Translations under genes and position numbers: made by a program | Assembly (NCBI GenBank): GCA_021736785.1 | Contig: JAIPFF010000029.1 | Span: forward strand, 1 to 63,244 | From: Thiohalocapsa sp. | Lineage (GTDB): Bacteria; Pseudomonadota; Gammaproteobacteria; Chromatiales; Chromatiaceae | DNA length: 63,244 bases | Direction of reading: 5' to 3' | Part shown: one piece after another, positions 37,464-45,992 of the stretch | Layout: every line of letters starts with the position of its first letter | Position numbering within the stretch: the stretch's first letter is position 1 | The notes under the pieces: model-generated | Database searches by the model: none | The model's input: the letters and a program-made list of their open reading frames with translations, nothing else | Told to the model about the DNA's origin: nothing

Positions 37464-38560
37464 TGCCGCGCGCTACCTTCGCGCTCGGGCGCGACCTGCA
37501 CGCGCATGCCGTCACGCAGCACGCCCAGCCCGGCCGTGACGATGCGCTCGCCCGCCTGAACGCCCTCGACGATCTCGACCCAGCCGTCGCGGCGAGTCCC
37601 CGTGCGCACCGTGCGCCGGTCGGCCTTCGAATCGTCGCCGAGCACATACACCCGCTGCACCGGCCCGCGCGCCACGACGGCCGCTTCCGGTACCCGCACG
37701 ATCTGCCGCTCTGCGAGCAGCAGCTCGGCCTCGAGGTACATACCGGGCTTCAGCAGCCCGTGGGTATTGTCGATACGGACCTCCAGGGGCAGCGTGCGCG
37801 TGGCGCGCTCGACGGCGGAGCCGACGAAAGTGACGGTGCCCTCGAAACGACGCTCGGGATAGGCCGGCGTGCGCGCGCGCACCGCCATTCCCGGCTCGAT
37901 CCGCGCAACCTCGGTGCCGGGAACATCGACCAGCAGGTCCAGGGAATCGGTACGGCGTAGCCGCGTGATCGGCGTGTCCGGCTGCACCAGCGCGCCGGGA
38001 CTGATCAGACGGCGGTCGGTCACGCCGGCAAACGGGGCCGTCAGCGTGAGGTCGTCGAGGCGCTCGCGGGCGAGATCCACCTCCGCGCGGGCCGACTTGG
38101 CCGCGGCGACGGCGCGATCGAGCTCGCCCTCGGAGACGAACTGCTCGCGCCCGAGCTCGCGCATGCGCCGCAGGTCGTGCTCGCGCTCCACCAGCCGGGC
38201 CTCGGCACGGTCGAGCTCGGCGCGTGCCGCGGTGGTCTCCAGGCGCACCAGCACCTCGTCCTTTTCGACGCGCGCGCCCTCGGTAAACGCGATCCGCTCG
38301 ACGCGGCCCGGCGCCTCGGCGGTGATCATGACCGATTCCGGCGCGATCAGCGTCCCCGTCGCCGACAGCCGCTCGGGGACGTCGGCGCGCTCGGCGGTCG
38401 CTACCTCGACCACCGGCGGCGGCCGCGCGCCCGGGCGCTCCCCGGCTTCGCCGAGCAGCGCCATCAAGGTGTCGCGCTGCATCCATGCGATGACGCCGGC
38501 CGCGATGATGACCGCGGCGGCGATCAGTGCTGCGACGCCGCGGCGGGAGACGGTGCGCAT
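37460..38560 (-). CDS. RND periplasmic adaptor (membrane fusion) protein
   Basis: 366 residues. One membrane anchor (about residues 8-26) is followed by the barrel-sandwich (PERLSATGTLIAPESVMIT in part), a helical hairpin (about 110-170) and a beta-barrel domain with PDTPITRLRRTDSL. It links the pump to an outer-membrane protein. The adaptor and pump overlap by 4 bp (ATGA). Confidence 0.93.
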   Translation of the reverse strand: MRTVSRRGVAALIAAAVIIAAGVIAWMQRDTLMALLGEAGERPGARPPPVVEVATAERADVPERLSATGTLIAPESVMITAEAPGRVERIAFTEGARVEKDEVLVRLETTAARAELDRAEARLVEREHDLRRMRELGREQFVSEGELDRAVAAAKSARAEVDLARERLDDLTLTAPFAGVTDRRLISPGALVQPDTPITRLRRTDSLDLLVDVPGTEVARIEPGMAVRARTPAYPERRFEGTVTFVGSAVERATRTLPLEVRIDNTHGLLKPGMYLEAELLLAERQIVRVPEAAVVARGPVQRVYVLGDDSKADRRTVRTGTRRDGWVEIVEGVQAGERIVTAGLGVLRDGMRVQVAPEREGSARQ

Positions 38561-38578
38561 TCGGTCGAAGGAACGTCG

Positions 38579-39400
38579 CTACGACACCTCCGCCGCGCCG
38601 GAGGGCTGCGGCGGCTGCGGTACCAGCGTGTCCCGGTAGGCGTGCCAAGTGGCGAAGCCGAGCCAAGGCATGATAACGATCAGTCCGATGCAATAGGTGA
38701 GCAGGCCGACCGTCGTCAGCGCGGCGATCAGCAGCGCCCAGAGGGACATCGCCGGCCAGTTCTCGCCGACGGCGCGCCAGCTGGCGAAGCTGGCATTGAA
38801 TGCATCGACGCGCTGATCGACCAGCATCGGAAGCGACAGGGCGGTGATGCGAAACAGCACCAGCGCGAGCACGACGGCGATGCCGCCGTAGACCGCCAAG
38901 AACGCCGGACTTTCGAGGAACATCACCGGCAGCGGGCGCACCTGTTCGTACATCGGCATCAGCTCGTGGTAGACGCCGCCGAACAGCAGGTTCGACAGCA
39001 TGATCCAGTTGAGAAAAACCAGCAGCAGGAAGATGCCCATCAGGCCGATGCTCGAGCGGTTCACCGCGAGTTGCTGCACCAGCGAGAGCGTGTCGCCGGG
39101 ATCATGCTCGGAGCGGTGCTTGGCCATTGCCATCAGCCCCACCGACAGCAGCGGCGCAACGATCAGAAAGCCGCCGAACAGGAAGGGCACCAGATAGAAG
39201 CGGTCCATCGCCATGGTCAAGTAGGCAAAGGCCGCGGCGAGCGCGGCGATCAGCAGGCCGTAACTCAGGCCCGCGACCGGCGCGGCGCGCAGATCTTCCC
39301 AGCCCTTCTGCAGCCATTCGAATGGCTTGCGAGCGGCAAGGTGAGTGATCTCGAACGAGCGCCGGGGCAGATTCGAGGTGGAAAGGATATAGGTGCTCAT
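38579..39400 (-). CDS. DUF2189 family membrane protein
   Basis: 273 residues with six membrane segments. Start MSTYILSTSNLPRRSFEI has GGGAGATCC upstream; the end is QPSGAAEVS. The motif PFEWLQKGWEDLRAAPVAGL is typical of DUF2189. Role unknown; it lies upstream of the RND operon with an 18-bp gap, so they may be co-transcribed. Confidence 0.88.
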   Translation of the reverse strand: MSTYILSTSNLPRRSFEITHLAARKPFEWLQKGWEDLRAAPVAGLSYGLLIAALAAAFAYLTMAMDRFYLVPFLFGGFLIVAPLLSVGLMAMAKHRSEHDPGDTLSLVQQLAVNRSSIGLMGIFLLLVFLNWIMLSNLLFGGVYHELMPMYEQVRPLPVMFLESPAFLAVYGGIAVVLALVLFRITALSLPMLVDQRVDAFNASFASWRAVGENWPAMSLWALLIAALTTVGLLTYCIGLIVIMPWLGFATWHAYRDTLVPQPPQPSGAAEVS

Positions 39401-39489
39401 GATGGATCTCCCGCGTCTGTGTTGTCGTCGCATGGAACGGGCCGCGGCCGGCCAAGCAGCAGTCGCCGCCGGAGCGGGGCCGCCGGCCG

Positions 39490-40137
39490 TCAGCGCGACG
39501 CCTCTTCGGCGGTCGGCGGCGCGTCGCCGTAAAGCACGCTGACCTCCGAGCGGTCCAGCACACCGTCGTTGTTGACGTCGAGCTCGACCCAGTCGGTGCC
39601 GATCCGTGGGCTGCCGAGGGCCTCCGTGCTGGACAGAACCCCGTCATGGTCCAGATCGAGGTCGCTGAACGGACGTAATGGCTCGCTCTGCTCGGCCACC
39701 TCCTGCAATCTGCTGCCGCTTGTCAGGCGAGACAGCGCGATGTCGCTCGGTACCGGCTCGAACCGGTCGGAGTCGAGCGCCGCGGCGGTCGGGACAGCGG
39801 CCGCGGCACGATCTGTCGGCGCCACGAGGCGATCGTCGGCGGTGTCGAATCCGGACAGCGGGAAGACCGCGCCGCCGGCGTCGGCGTCGAGCTCGCCGGA
39901 TCCGACCAAGGCGACGAGGTCGCCGTTGCGATCGCGCAGGACGTCGGCTACTCGGCCGATCACCGCGCCGCCGCGATCCTCGACCAGCACCCCGCGCAGC
40001 TGTTCGACGGTGCGCTCGCCGATGGCGGCGGGCAGCCCCGGGGCGGCGGAAGCGGCCTGAGCGGCCGCAGTCGCGCTGCATACGATGCCGGCAGCGGCGA
40101 GTGCGATGACGGCCAATAGCCTCGATTGTGCTTGCAT
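39490..40137 (-). CDS. Exported PRC-barrel-like protein with EF-hand-like repeats
   Basis: 215 residues. A signal peptide (1-about 30) is followed by a PRC-barrel-like stretch (VEDRGGAVIGRVADVLRDRN), an Ala-rich linker, and two C-terminal EF-hand-like loops: DLDHDGVLSSTE and DVNNDGVLDRSE. The loops have the DxDxDG pattern of calcium sites. GGGAGG lies 5 bp before the ATG. Periplasmic calcium-related role is inferred. Confidence 0.8.
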   Translation of the reverse strand: MQAQSRLLAVIALAAAGIVCSATAAAQAASAAPGLPAAIGERTVEQLRGVLVEDRGGAVIGRVADVLRDRNGDLVALVGSGELDADAGGAVFPLSGFDTADDRLVAPTDRAAAAVPTAAALDSDRFEPVPSDIALSRLTSGSRLQEVAEQSEPLRPFSDLDLDHDGVLSSTEALGSPRIGTDWVELDVNNDGVLDRSEVSVLYGDAPPTAEEASR

Positions 40138-40269
40138 GCGTTCCTCCCGTATCTGAGTGTCGGAGCGTGTTGCCGCGGGGCGGCCCTCGGTCGGTGTCGT
40201 CGAGGCAACGCTCACTTACTCCCGAGAAGCAACGGCTGTGCCGACGTCGGCTGCCGCACCCTCGCGGCA

Positions 40270-41817
40270 TCAATTGCGGATGTCCCCGCGCAACGCACGG
40301 CGCGGGGGAATTCCGTGCGCGGCGACGTCCGCGCTCAGCGCCTTGAACAGTCCCAGGCAAGCAACCAGCAGGAACACCGTCATGGGCAGGCCCGACGTCA
40401 GAGACGCCGTGCGCAGCGCCGTGAGTCCGCCCGAGATCAGCAAGGTCGCGGCGACCGTCCCTTCGGCGACTGCCCAGAACACCCGCTGCGCCCGGGGCGG
40501 GTGAGGATGCCCGCCCGAGGTGACCATGTCGTCGACCAAGGAGCCCGAATCCGACGATGTCACGAAGAAGACCGCCACCATCAGCGTCGCCAGCACGGAG
40601 GAATAGGCTGCCAGCGGCAGCCGCGCCAGCAGGGCGTGCAGGCCCGCCGCCGCGTCGCCGGCAACCGTCTGCGCCAGATCGGCAGTGCCGGCCATCTGCA
40701 GGTGCAGCGCGGTCCCGCCGAAGACGGACAGCCAAAGGAAGGTGAGCAGCACCGGCACGAGCAGCACCGCCAGCACGAACTCGCCGATGGTGCGCCCCCG
40801 CGAGATCCTTGCAACGAAGACACCGACGAAGGGCGACCAAGAGATCCACCAGCTCCAGTAGAACAGCGTCCAGTCGGATTGCCAGGTATTCTCGGGGCGC
40901 AGATCGAGCCATAGGCTCATTTGCACCAAATGCTGCAAATAGGCACCGGTCGACGTCACGAAGACCTCGATCAAATAGATCGTCGGGCCCGCCAGCAGCA
41001 GGAATGTCAGCAACAGTGCGGCCAGCGCCACGTTGAAGCGCGACAGGAGCTTGATGCCCTGACCGACACCGCTGACGACGGAGATGGTCGCGATCAGGGT
41101 GATCACGCCGATGATGATGATCTGTACCCACTGGGCTTGCGGGATGTCCCAACTGCGCGTCAAGCCCGCGTTGATCTGCATCGCGCCGAGGCCGAGCGAG
41201 GTTGCAACGCCGAATAGCGTGCCGACAGTGGCCAGGATATCCACCGCATGACCGATCGGACCGTAGATGCGCCGGCCGATGATCGGATACAACAGCGAGC
41301 GCGGCGCCAGCGGCAGCTCATGACGGAAATGGAAGTAGGCGATGGACAGCCCGAAGACGATGTAGACCGCCCAAGGATGCAAGCCCCAATGAAAGAAGGC
41401 GAGACGCATGGCCTGAGCGACCGCACCGGTCTGTGAATCGACCGGGAAGGGCGGCGTTTGCCAATGCGTCAAGGGCTCGGCCACTCCCCAAAAGACCAGC
41501 CCGGTTCCCATGCCGGCGCTGAACATCATCGCCAGCCAGGACAGATAGCCGAACTCCGGCACTGCCCGATCACCGCCGAGGCGGATGTGGCGAAAGCGGC
41601 TGAACGGCAGGTAGAGCACGAACGCCAGCATCAGCGTGGCGCCAAGGATGTAGAGCCAGCCGAAGTTGTCGATGATGGCATCTTGGAGCGCGCCGAACAG
41701 CGCTCGGGAGACCTCCGGCCAGCCGACGCCGAGGCCGACGAAGCCGATGACGAGTGCGGCGGAGCCGAGAAATACGGTCGGCTCCATGGCCGAGAAGATG
41801 CGCGAGGCTTTGAGCAT
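40270..41817 (-). CDS. BCCT-family osmolyte transporter
   Basis: 515 residues with about 12 membrane segments. Family motifs are AGMGTGLVFWGVAEPLTHW, WWISWSPFVGVFVARISRG and TSSDSGSLVDDMV. The GMGxG motif is seen in ion-coupled betaine/choline symporters. Uptake of betaine, choline or a related osmolyte is likely. The ATG at 41817 gives the normal N-terminus; a longer frame begins with GTG upstream but without a ribosome binding site. Confidence 0.93.
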   Translation of the reverse strand: MLKASRIFSAMEPTVFLGSAALVIGFVGLGVGWPEVSRALFGALQDAIIDNFGWLYILGATLMLAFVLYLPFSRFRHIRLGGDRAVPEFGYLSWLAMMFSAGMGTGLVFWGVAEPLTHWQTPPFPVDSQTGAVAQAMRLAFFHWGLHPWAVYIVFGLSIAYFHFRHELPLAPRSLLYPIIGRRIYGPIGHAVDILATVGTLFGVATSLGLGAMQINAGLTRSWDIPQAQWVQIIIIGVITLIATISVVSGVGQGIKLLSRFNVALAALLLTFLLLAGPTIYLIEVFVTSTGAYLQHLVQMSLWLDLRPENTWQSDWTLFYWSWWISWSPFVGVFVARISRGRTIGEFVLAVLLVPVLLTFLWLSVFGGTALHLQMAGTADLAQTVAGDAAAGLHALLARLPLAAYSSVLATLMVAVFFVTSSDSGSLVDDMVTSGGHPHPPRAQRVFWAVAEGTVAATLLISGGLTALRTASLTSGLPMTVFLLVACLGLFKALSADVAAHGIPPRRALRGDIRN

Positions 41818-41915
41818 AGCGAGCTGCCGTGGCTGACCGCTCGGGCCGGGCAGAACCTCCACGCAAGACACGGACCGCGGTGCCGGGCGCGGCCCACTAG
41901 CGGCGGCAAACGCGG

Positions 41916-42860
41916 CTAGCGGCCCTGCGCGTTACCGGCGGGGGACGGGACGGGTGCGCCCTCGGCGCCGCGGGAGCCGCCGTCGGCCGGGCCGCGCCGG
42001 CACGCTGTGAAGAAGTCGTCGACCAGCGCCTCGCGGCATTTGGCGATGAGATCGCGCACCGCGTATCCGTGCGGGTCCGCCCGCGCTTCCTCGCGTGCCA
42101 TATCGGCGAGTTGACGCGCCACGCTGCATTTTTCTTCATCCGCGCAAGCGCCGTCGTCGCCGCAGGCCTGGCTAACCAGCTGCCGGCAGGCTCTCAAGTC
42201 GGCCGCTGCCGGTTCGCCGTCCGACGGTGTTTGCGCCGCGCTTGCGGCGGTGTCGGGGGTGACGTTCCGGGGTGCGGCGTCGCGCGGTGACGGCGAATAC
42301 ATCGGACCGGGCGGCGATGTATCCCGCCCCGCGCCGGCCGCCGGCCCGCGCGCCGCCGGCGAGCGCGGAGGCGGCGGGAGCATACCTCGCTCGCGCGCCA
42401 TCGCCTTGTCCGGGACGACGCGGCCTTCGATGACGGTCAGCTCGCCGCCATCGCTGAGCCGGTGGATACCGTCCCAAAGCTGAACCTGCTCGCCGTCGAT
42501 CTGCACCGTCGGGCGATTGCTGCGGGGATCGATGCGCACGGTCCTGCCGTCGACGAGCTCGGCAGTCCAGGCGTCCGGCAAGCCGGCCCCGGGGTTGTCG
42601 CCTCCGCGATCGGGTGTCTGCGCCGGACATTGTGCAAGCGGACTCGCCATCAATGCGCCGAACATCAGTGCGGCGCCCAGCGCTCGGCGGCGGCGCGCTG
42701 CGGGCACTGCCGCTGCGCGCCGGGCTCCGTATCCGCGCCCGGCGGCAGCGATGGCCGCGGCGAGGCCTGCTATTGCCGCGGCGCGCCGCGGCGGCGGGTC
42801 GGGGATCTCTGCCCTTTGCTCGCCAAACCGGTGAGGAGGGAGGTGCCCATGCGCGCTCAT
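41916..42860 (-). CDS. Hypothetical exported or anchored protein
   Basis: 314 residues from an ATG with AGGAG upstream. Two hydrophobic stretches near residues 31-42 and 60-80 precede an Ala/Pro/Arg-rich stretch. A beta region (VDGRTVRIDPRSNRPTVQID) follows. The C-terminal part has six cysteines, as in CRQLVSQACGDDG, then CADEEKCSVARQLADM. I do not recognise the family; the Cys-rich helices look disulfide-bonded. Confidence 0.6.
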   Translation of the reverse strand: MSAHGHLPPHRFGEQRAEIPDPPPRRAAAIAGLAAAIAAAGRGYGARRAAAVPAARRRRALGAALMFGALMASPLAQCPAQTPDRGGDNPGAGLPDAWTAELVDGRTVRIDPRSNRPTVQIDGEQVQLWDGIHRLSDGGELTVIEGRVVPDKAMARERGMLPPPPRSPAARGPAAGAGRDTSPPGPMYSPSPRDAAPRNVTPDTAASAAQTPSDGEPAAADLRACRQLVSQACGDDGACADEEKCSVARQLADMAREEARADPHGYAVRDLIAKCREALVDDFFTACRRGPADGGSRGAEGAPVPSPAGNAQGR

Positions 42861-43079
42861 GCTCGGAGCTCCTGTGCACATCATCTGATGGAATCCTTGT
42901 CGGGGGACAATGGCGGCGAAGCGATCGCGGCGAGCCCTGTTCGCGGTCACCGGTCCCGGCCCCCGGGGCCGGATGGTGGTTTTGCGCCGGCGCGGGGCAT
43001 CTGCCCCGTTCATTACCGCCCGCCGCCCTTGCTCGCCCGTGGCATGCGGATTCGGTGATCGGGACCGGCGTCCGCGGCC

Positions 43080-43745
43080 TCAGCGCTCGTAGACCAGTTG
43101 CTCTTCGTCGATGCCGAAACTCGCCAGATGGTCATTGATGTCCTTGACGAAGGCATCGGGCCCGCAGACATAGAACATTCCGTCGCGCTGGCCGATGTTC
43201 GCCTCCAGGAAGTTCGCGTCGATCCGTTGGCCCTGTCGGTTCGGATCGTTCTCGCGGCTGAAGGAGAGCACCAAGTCCTCGCCGAGGTAATGGTGCAGTT
43301 CCTTGGCGCAGATGACGTCGCGCTCGGACTTGTTGGTGAGCAGCAGCCGGTGGCCGTCGAGCTGATTCTGGGCGGCGAGCCGGCGCAGGATGGCCAAAAA
43401 CGGCGTCAGCCCGGTTCCCGCGGCGATGAACGTGCCGGGCCCCTGGTATTTGATCGTGCCGAAGGCATCGCCGACCAAAAGCCCGGCACCGGGTGACAGC
43501 GCATGCAGGTGCTCGGTGACGCCGTCGCGCTCGGGATAGCGCTTCAGGGTGAGCTCCAGGATCAGGTCTTCCGGCTGCGATGTCGGCGTGAACGGGCGGC
43601 CCTGATCGCGCCAGGGATCCTCGTCGATCATCAGCTCGATGCCCTGGCCCGGTTGCCAGTCCAAAGGCCGCGGGCGCTCGAGCAGCAGGCGTCGAACGTC
43701 GTGTGTGACGAACTGGCTCATCAACAGTTTGACGGGCGTCGGCAT
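43080..43745 (-). CDS. FAD/NAD(P)-binding ferredoxin reductase-like protein
   Basis: 221 residues, a compact flavodoxin-reductase type. FAD-binding motifs are RPFTPTSQPED and VGDAFGTIKYQG; NAD(P)-binding motifs are AAGTGLTPFLAILRR and FYVCGPDAFV. GGAG lies 7 bp before the ATG. The electron acceptor is unknown. The frame continues upstream as a shadow of the CHAD gene. Located 26 bp after the CHAD gene stop on the same strand. Confidence 0.9.
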   Translation of the reverse strand: MPTPVKLLMSQFVTHDVRRLLLERPRPLDWQPGQGIELMIDEDPWRDQGRPFTPTSQPEDLILELTLKRYPERDGVTEHLHALSPGAGLLVGDAFGTIKYQGPGTFIAAGTGLTPFLAILRRLAAQNQLDGHRLLLTNKSERDVICAKELHHYLGEDLVLSFSRENDPNRQGQRIDANFLEANIGQRDGMFYVCGPDAFVKDINDHLASFGIDEEQLVYER

Positions 43746-43771
43746 GGCAGGTCTCCACGGTGGCTGCTGTC

Positions 43772-44743
43772 TCAATGACCGCCAGCAAGTCCAGTGCCAC
43801 CGGGCAGTCCGCCGGCCGCGGCATGCTCTCGGCGCCAGACCGACCAGTAGGTGCCGAGCCGCGCGGCCAGTCGTTTCGGCGACTCCGCGTAGATGCGCTG
43901 TCCCAGCCAATTCGCCCGACCCCGCAATTCGGCGCTGCGCCGATCCATCAGCGCCAGCAGGAGTTGTCCGCGCTCGGCGTGCGCGTGCATGTCGACGGCC
44001 CGCGGCAGGATCTCGCGCAGCACCGTCAGGTCGTGGTCGTCGCCGAGCAAATCGGCCAGCGCCTTGACCTCGGAGCGGGTGGGCTTGAGCAGGCGCGGCC
44101 AGGCCGGGCGCAGCAGGCGTAGGTGGTAGCGCAGGTACTTGGCGCGTTTGCGCCACTCGTGGAAGTCTTCGGGGTGCCGGGTATCGTAGGCTTGCTGCAT
44201 GGCCTTGCGGCCACGCCGGTAGACTTTGCGCAGACCGCCGTCGAGGAGCTTCCATTGCGCCTCGGGGTCGGTCTCGGCCTCCGGCAGCATCCAGCCGTCG
44301 ACGCGCGCGCGCGCCTCGCGCATGTCGTCGCGGAACGCCGCCAGGCGTTGCCCGAAGTCGTCCATGGCGTCGAGGGTGTGCTCCCTGTGGCGGGTGAGTG
44401 CGGCGCGGATCGGCGCAAATTCCAGAACGTTCAGACCGTCGGCGAAGTGTGCGATCAGCGCGTCGTAGGTCTCGATGGCCGCCTCGGCGTCGCGAACCCG
44501 CGACAGCGACGCGGCCGCATCCCTGAACACCGCATTCTCGTACTTGTAGAGCGCCGGGGCAGCCTTGCGTACAAGACGCAGCAGCCCGCGCAGCTTCTTG
44601 CAATCTTTGCGGACCTCATGGACGACCTCGTGCGGGTCGGCATGCTCTGCTTCGACCCATTCGATCGCGTCGTCGATCAGTTCGGCGGCAATCCGCCGGA
44701 CGCCGTGGTCGATGGGCTCATTTTGCTCGAATTGATAGGCCAT
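43772..44743 (-). CDS. CHAD domain protein
   Basis: 323 residues, a helical CHAD domain with two HxxRxxxKxxR-type motifs: HEVRKDCKKLRGLLRLVR and HEWRKRAKYLRYHLRLLR. CHAD proteins bind polyphosphate through these basic helices. GGAGG lies 8 bp before the ATG. The flavin reductase follows downstream. Confidence 0.92.
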   Translation of the reverse strand: MAYQFEQNEPIDHGVRRIAAELIDDAIEWVEAEHADPHEVVHEVRKDCKKLRGLLRLVRKAAPALYKYENAVFRDAAASLSRVRDAEAAIETYDALIAHFADGLNVLEFAPIRAALTRHREHTLDAMDDFGQRLAAFRDDMREARARVDGWMLPEAETDPEAQWKLLDGGLRKVYRRGRKAMQQAYDTRHPEDFHEWRKRAKYLRYHLRLLRPAWPRLLKPTRSEVKALADLLGDDHDLTVLREILPRAVDMHAHAERGQLLLALMDRRSAELRGRANWLGQRIYAESPKRLAARLGTYWSVWRREHAAAGGLPGGTGLAGGH

Positions 44744-45026
44744 AGGGCTGCCTCCGCGGGTTGCGGCGGACGGTGCTCGATGCGGCAAGAAGACGCTCGC
44801 CGAGCGAGTTTCGCCCGGCGCTCGGCCCAAGCCCTCGCCGGCACCGGCCGGATCGGGACGGGTCGGACATCGGCCCTCTTATCGCTGCCGGCGCGGGGGA
44901 AAGGTCGCCGCCGCTGCTTGTGGTCCAATAAAACAGCAGGTAAGCAAACGCCGTGCCGTATGACCGGGTCGGGGTCAACAGCACAGCGGGTTAACGGCAG
45001 CCGTCTAGAGGCAGCCCTCCAGTAGC

Positions 45027-45788
45027 TCAGGGCAGCGGCGTACCGACGACGGGCAGCTCGAACACGACACTGCGCTCGTCTACGAGCAAGCTGCCTCCGC
45101 CGTCGCGGACGACGCGCTCGGCCGCCTGCAGCATCAGATGTTGGTCCGCACTCGGCAGCGGCGAGCGCGACGGCGTATCGCCGTCGGCCGAGAAACGCAG
45201 CCTGATCAGGGCATCCCCGGTTTCGCATTGCAGCAGCGGGCGCGGGCGTCCACCGTTATTGGACGCGCTGCAGCCGATCAAGCGCAGCGCATGCATGACG
45301 CCGGCCTCGAGCGCTTCCGGACACAACATCACCTCGGCCCCGTCGCCGTCGGTGCGAGCGTCGTTGTTTACCCGCCCGCCGTTCAGGCGCACGACGCGGG
45401 CCGCGATCTGGTCCACCCGTGTCAGGCGCTGAGGGCCATCGGCGAAGCGAGCGGAACTGACCGTGTCGGTGATGATGGTGGACAGGCGCGCCGCGGCGCC
45501 GAGCACCGAATCGAGCCGTTCCATGCGCGTGCTGTCCTCCGGCGCTTCCATCTGCATTGCCTCGCAAACCAGCTCGATGACGCTGAGCGGCGTGCGCATG
45601 CCGTGAGCCAGTTGCCGGGCCTGCTCCGACAGCAGGGAACGCCGCTCCAGTTCGGCCAAACGCTCCCGCTCGTCGCGCACGCCGCGGTTGTCTGCACCGC
45701 TGTCTTCGTTGCGCGGTTGCGGATCGTCCGGGTCCCGATCGGATACGACCGGGCCGCGTAGCTTTGGATCTAGTGAGTCTGGACTCAT
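45027..45788 (-). CDS. Degenerate histidine-kinase-like protein
   Basis: 253 residues. A HisKA-like dimerisation helix with a candidate phospho-histidine is seen in QLAHGMRTPLSVIELVCEAM. The ATPase part is poor: no clear N-box, DxGxG or GxGxGL, though a GGSLLVDERSVVFELPV end resembles the G2-box region. No sensor domain or membrane segment. It may be a phosphotransfer or regulatory relative of the hybrid kinase upstream, from which it is separated by a terminator-like hairpin. AGAGG precedes the ATG. Confidence 0.65.
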   Translation of the reverse strand: MSPDSLDPKLRGPVVSDRDPDDPQPRNEDSGADNRGVRDERERLAELERRSLLSEQARQLAHGMRTPLSVIELVCEAMQMEAPEDSTRMERLDSVLGAAARLSTIITDTVSSARFADGPQRLTRVDQIAARVVRLNGGRVNNDARTDGDGAEVMLCPEALEAGVMHALRLIGCSASNNGGRPRPLLQCETGDALIRLRFSADGDTPSRSPLPSADQHLMLQAAERVVRDGGGSLLVDERSVVFELPVVGTPLP

Positions 45789-45940
45789 CACCTCTGCCTG
45801 TTTTTTGGTTGCGCCTCGATTTCTTATTTTGATGGCCCGTGACAGGATATGAACAGCGTGTACGGCCGGATGGCTCCGACTTGATCCAAAACCATCCTGC
45901 CGACAGGAGTTCTTCGCGGTTGGCCTGCCCTGTCTCATAG

Positions 45941-45985
45941 CTTAAGCAAAAGCGGTGCCCGGCCAAGGTCGGGCCGTCTGCACCG
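45941..45985 (-). terminator. Rho-independent terminator after the hybrid kinase
   Basis: A nested stem (CGGTGC/GCACCG outside, CGGCC/GGCCG inside) at 45953-45985 is followed on the minus strand by GCTTTTGCTT. It lies 7 bp after the kinase stop. Confidence 0.65.
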
Positions 45986-45992
45986 GGCCATG

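Noticed and set aside
43746-44603. Extension of the flavin reductase frame
   Set aside because: It is a shadow of the CHAD gene on the same strand in another frame.
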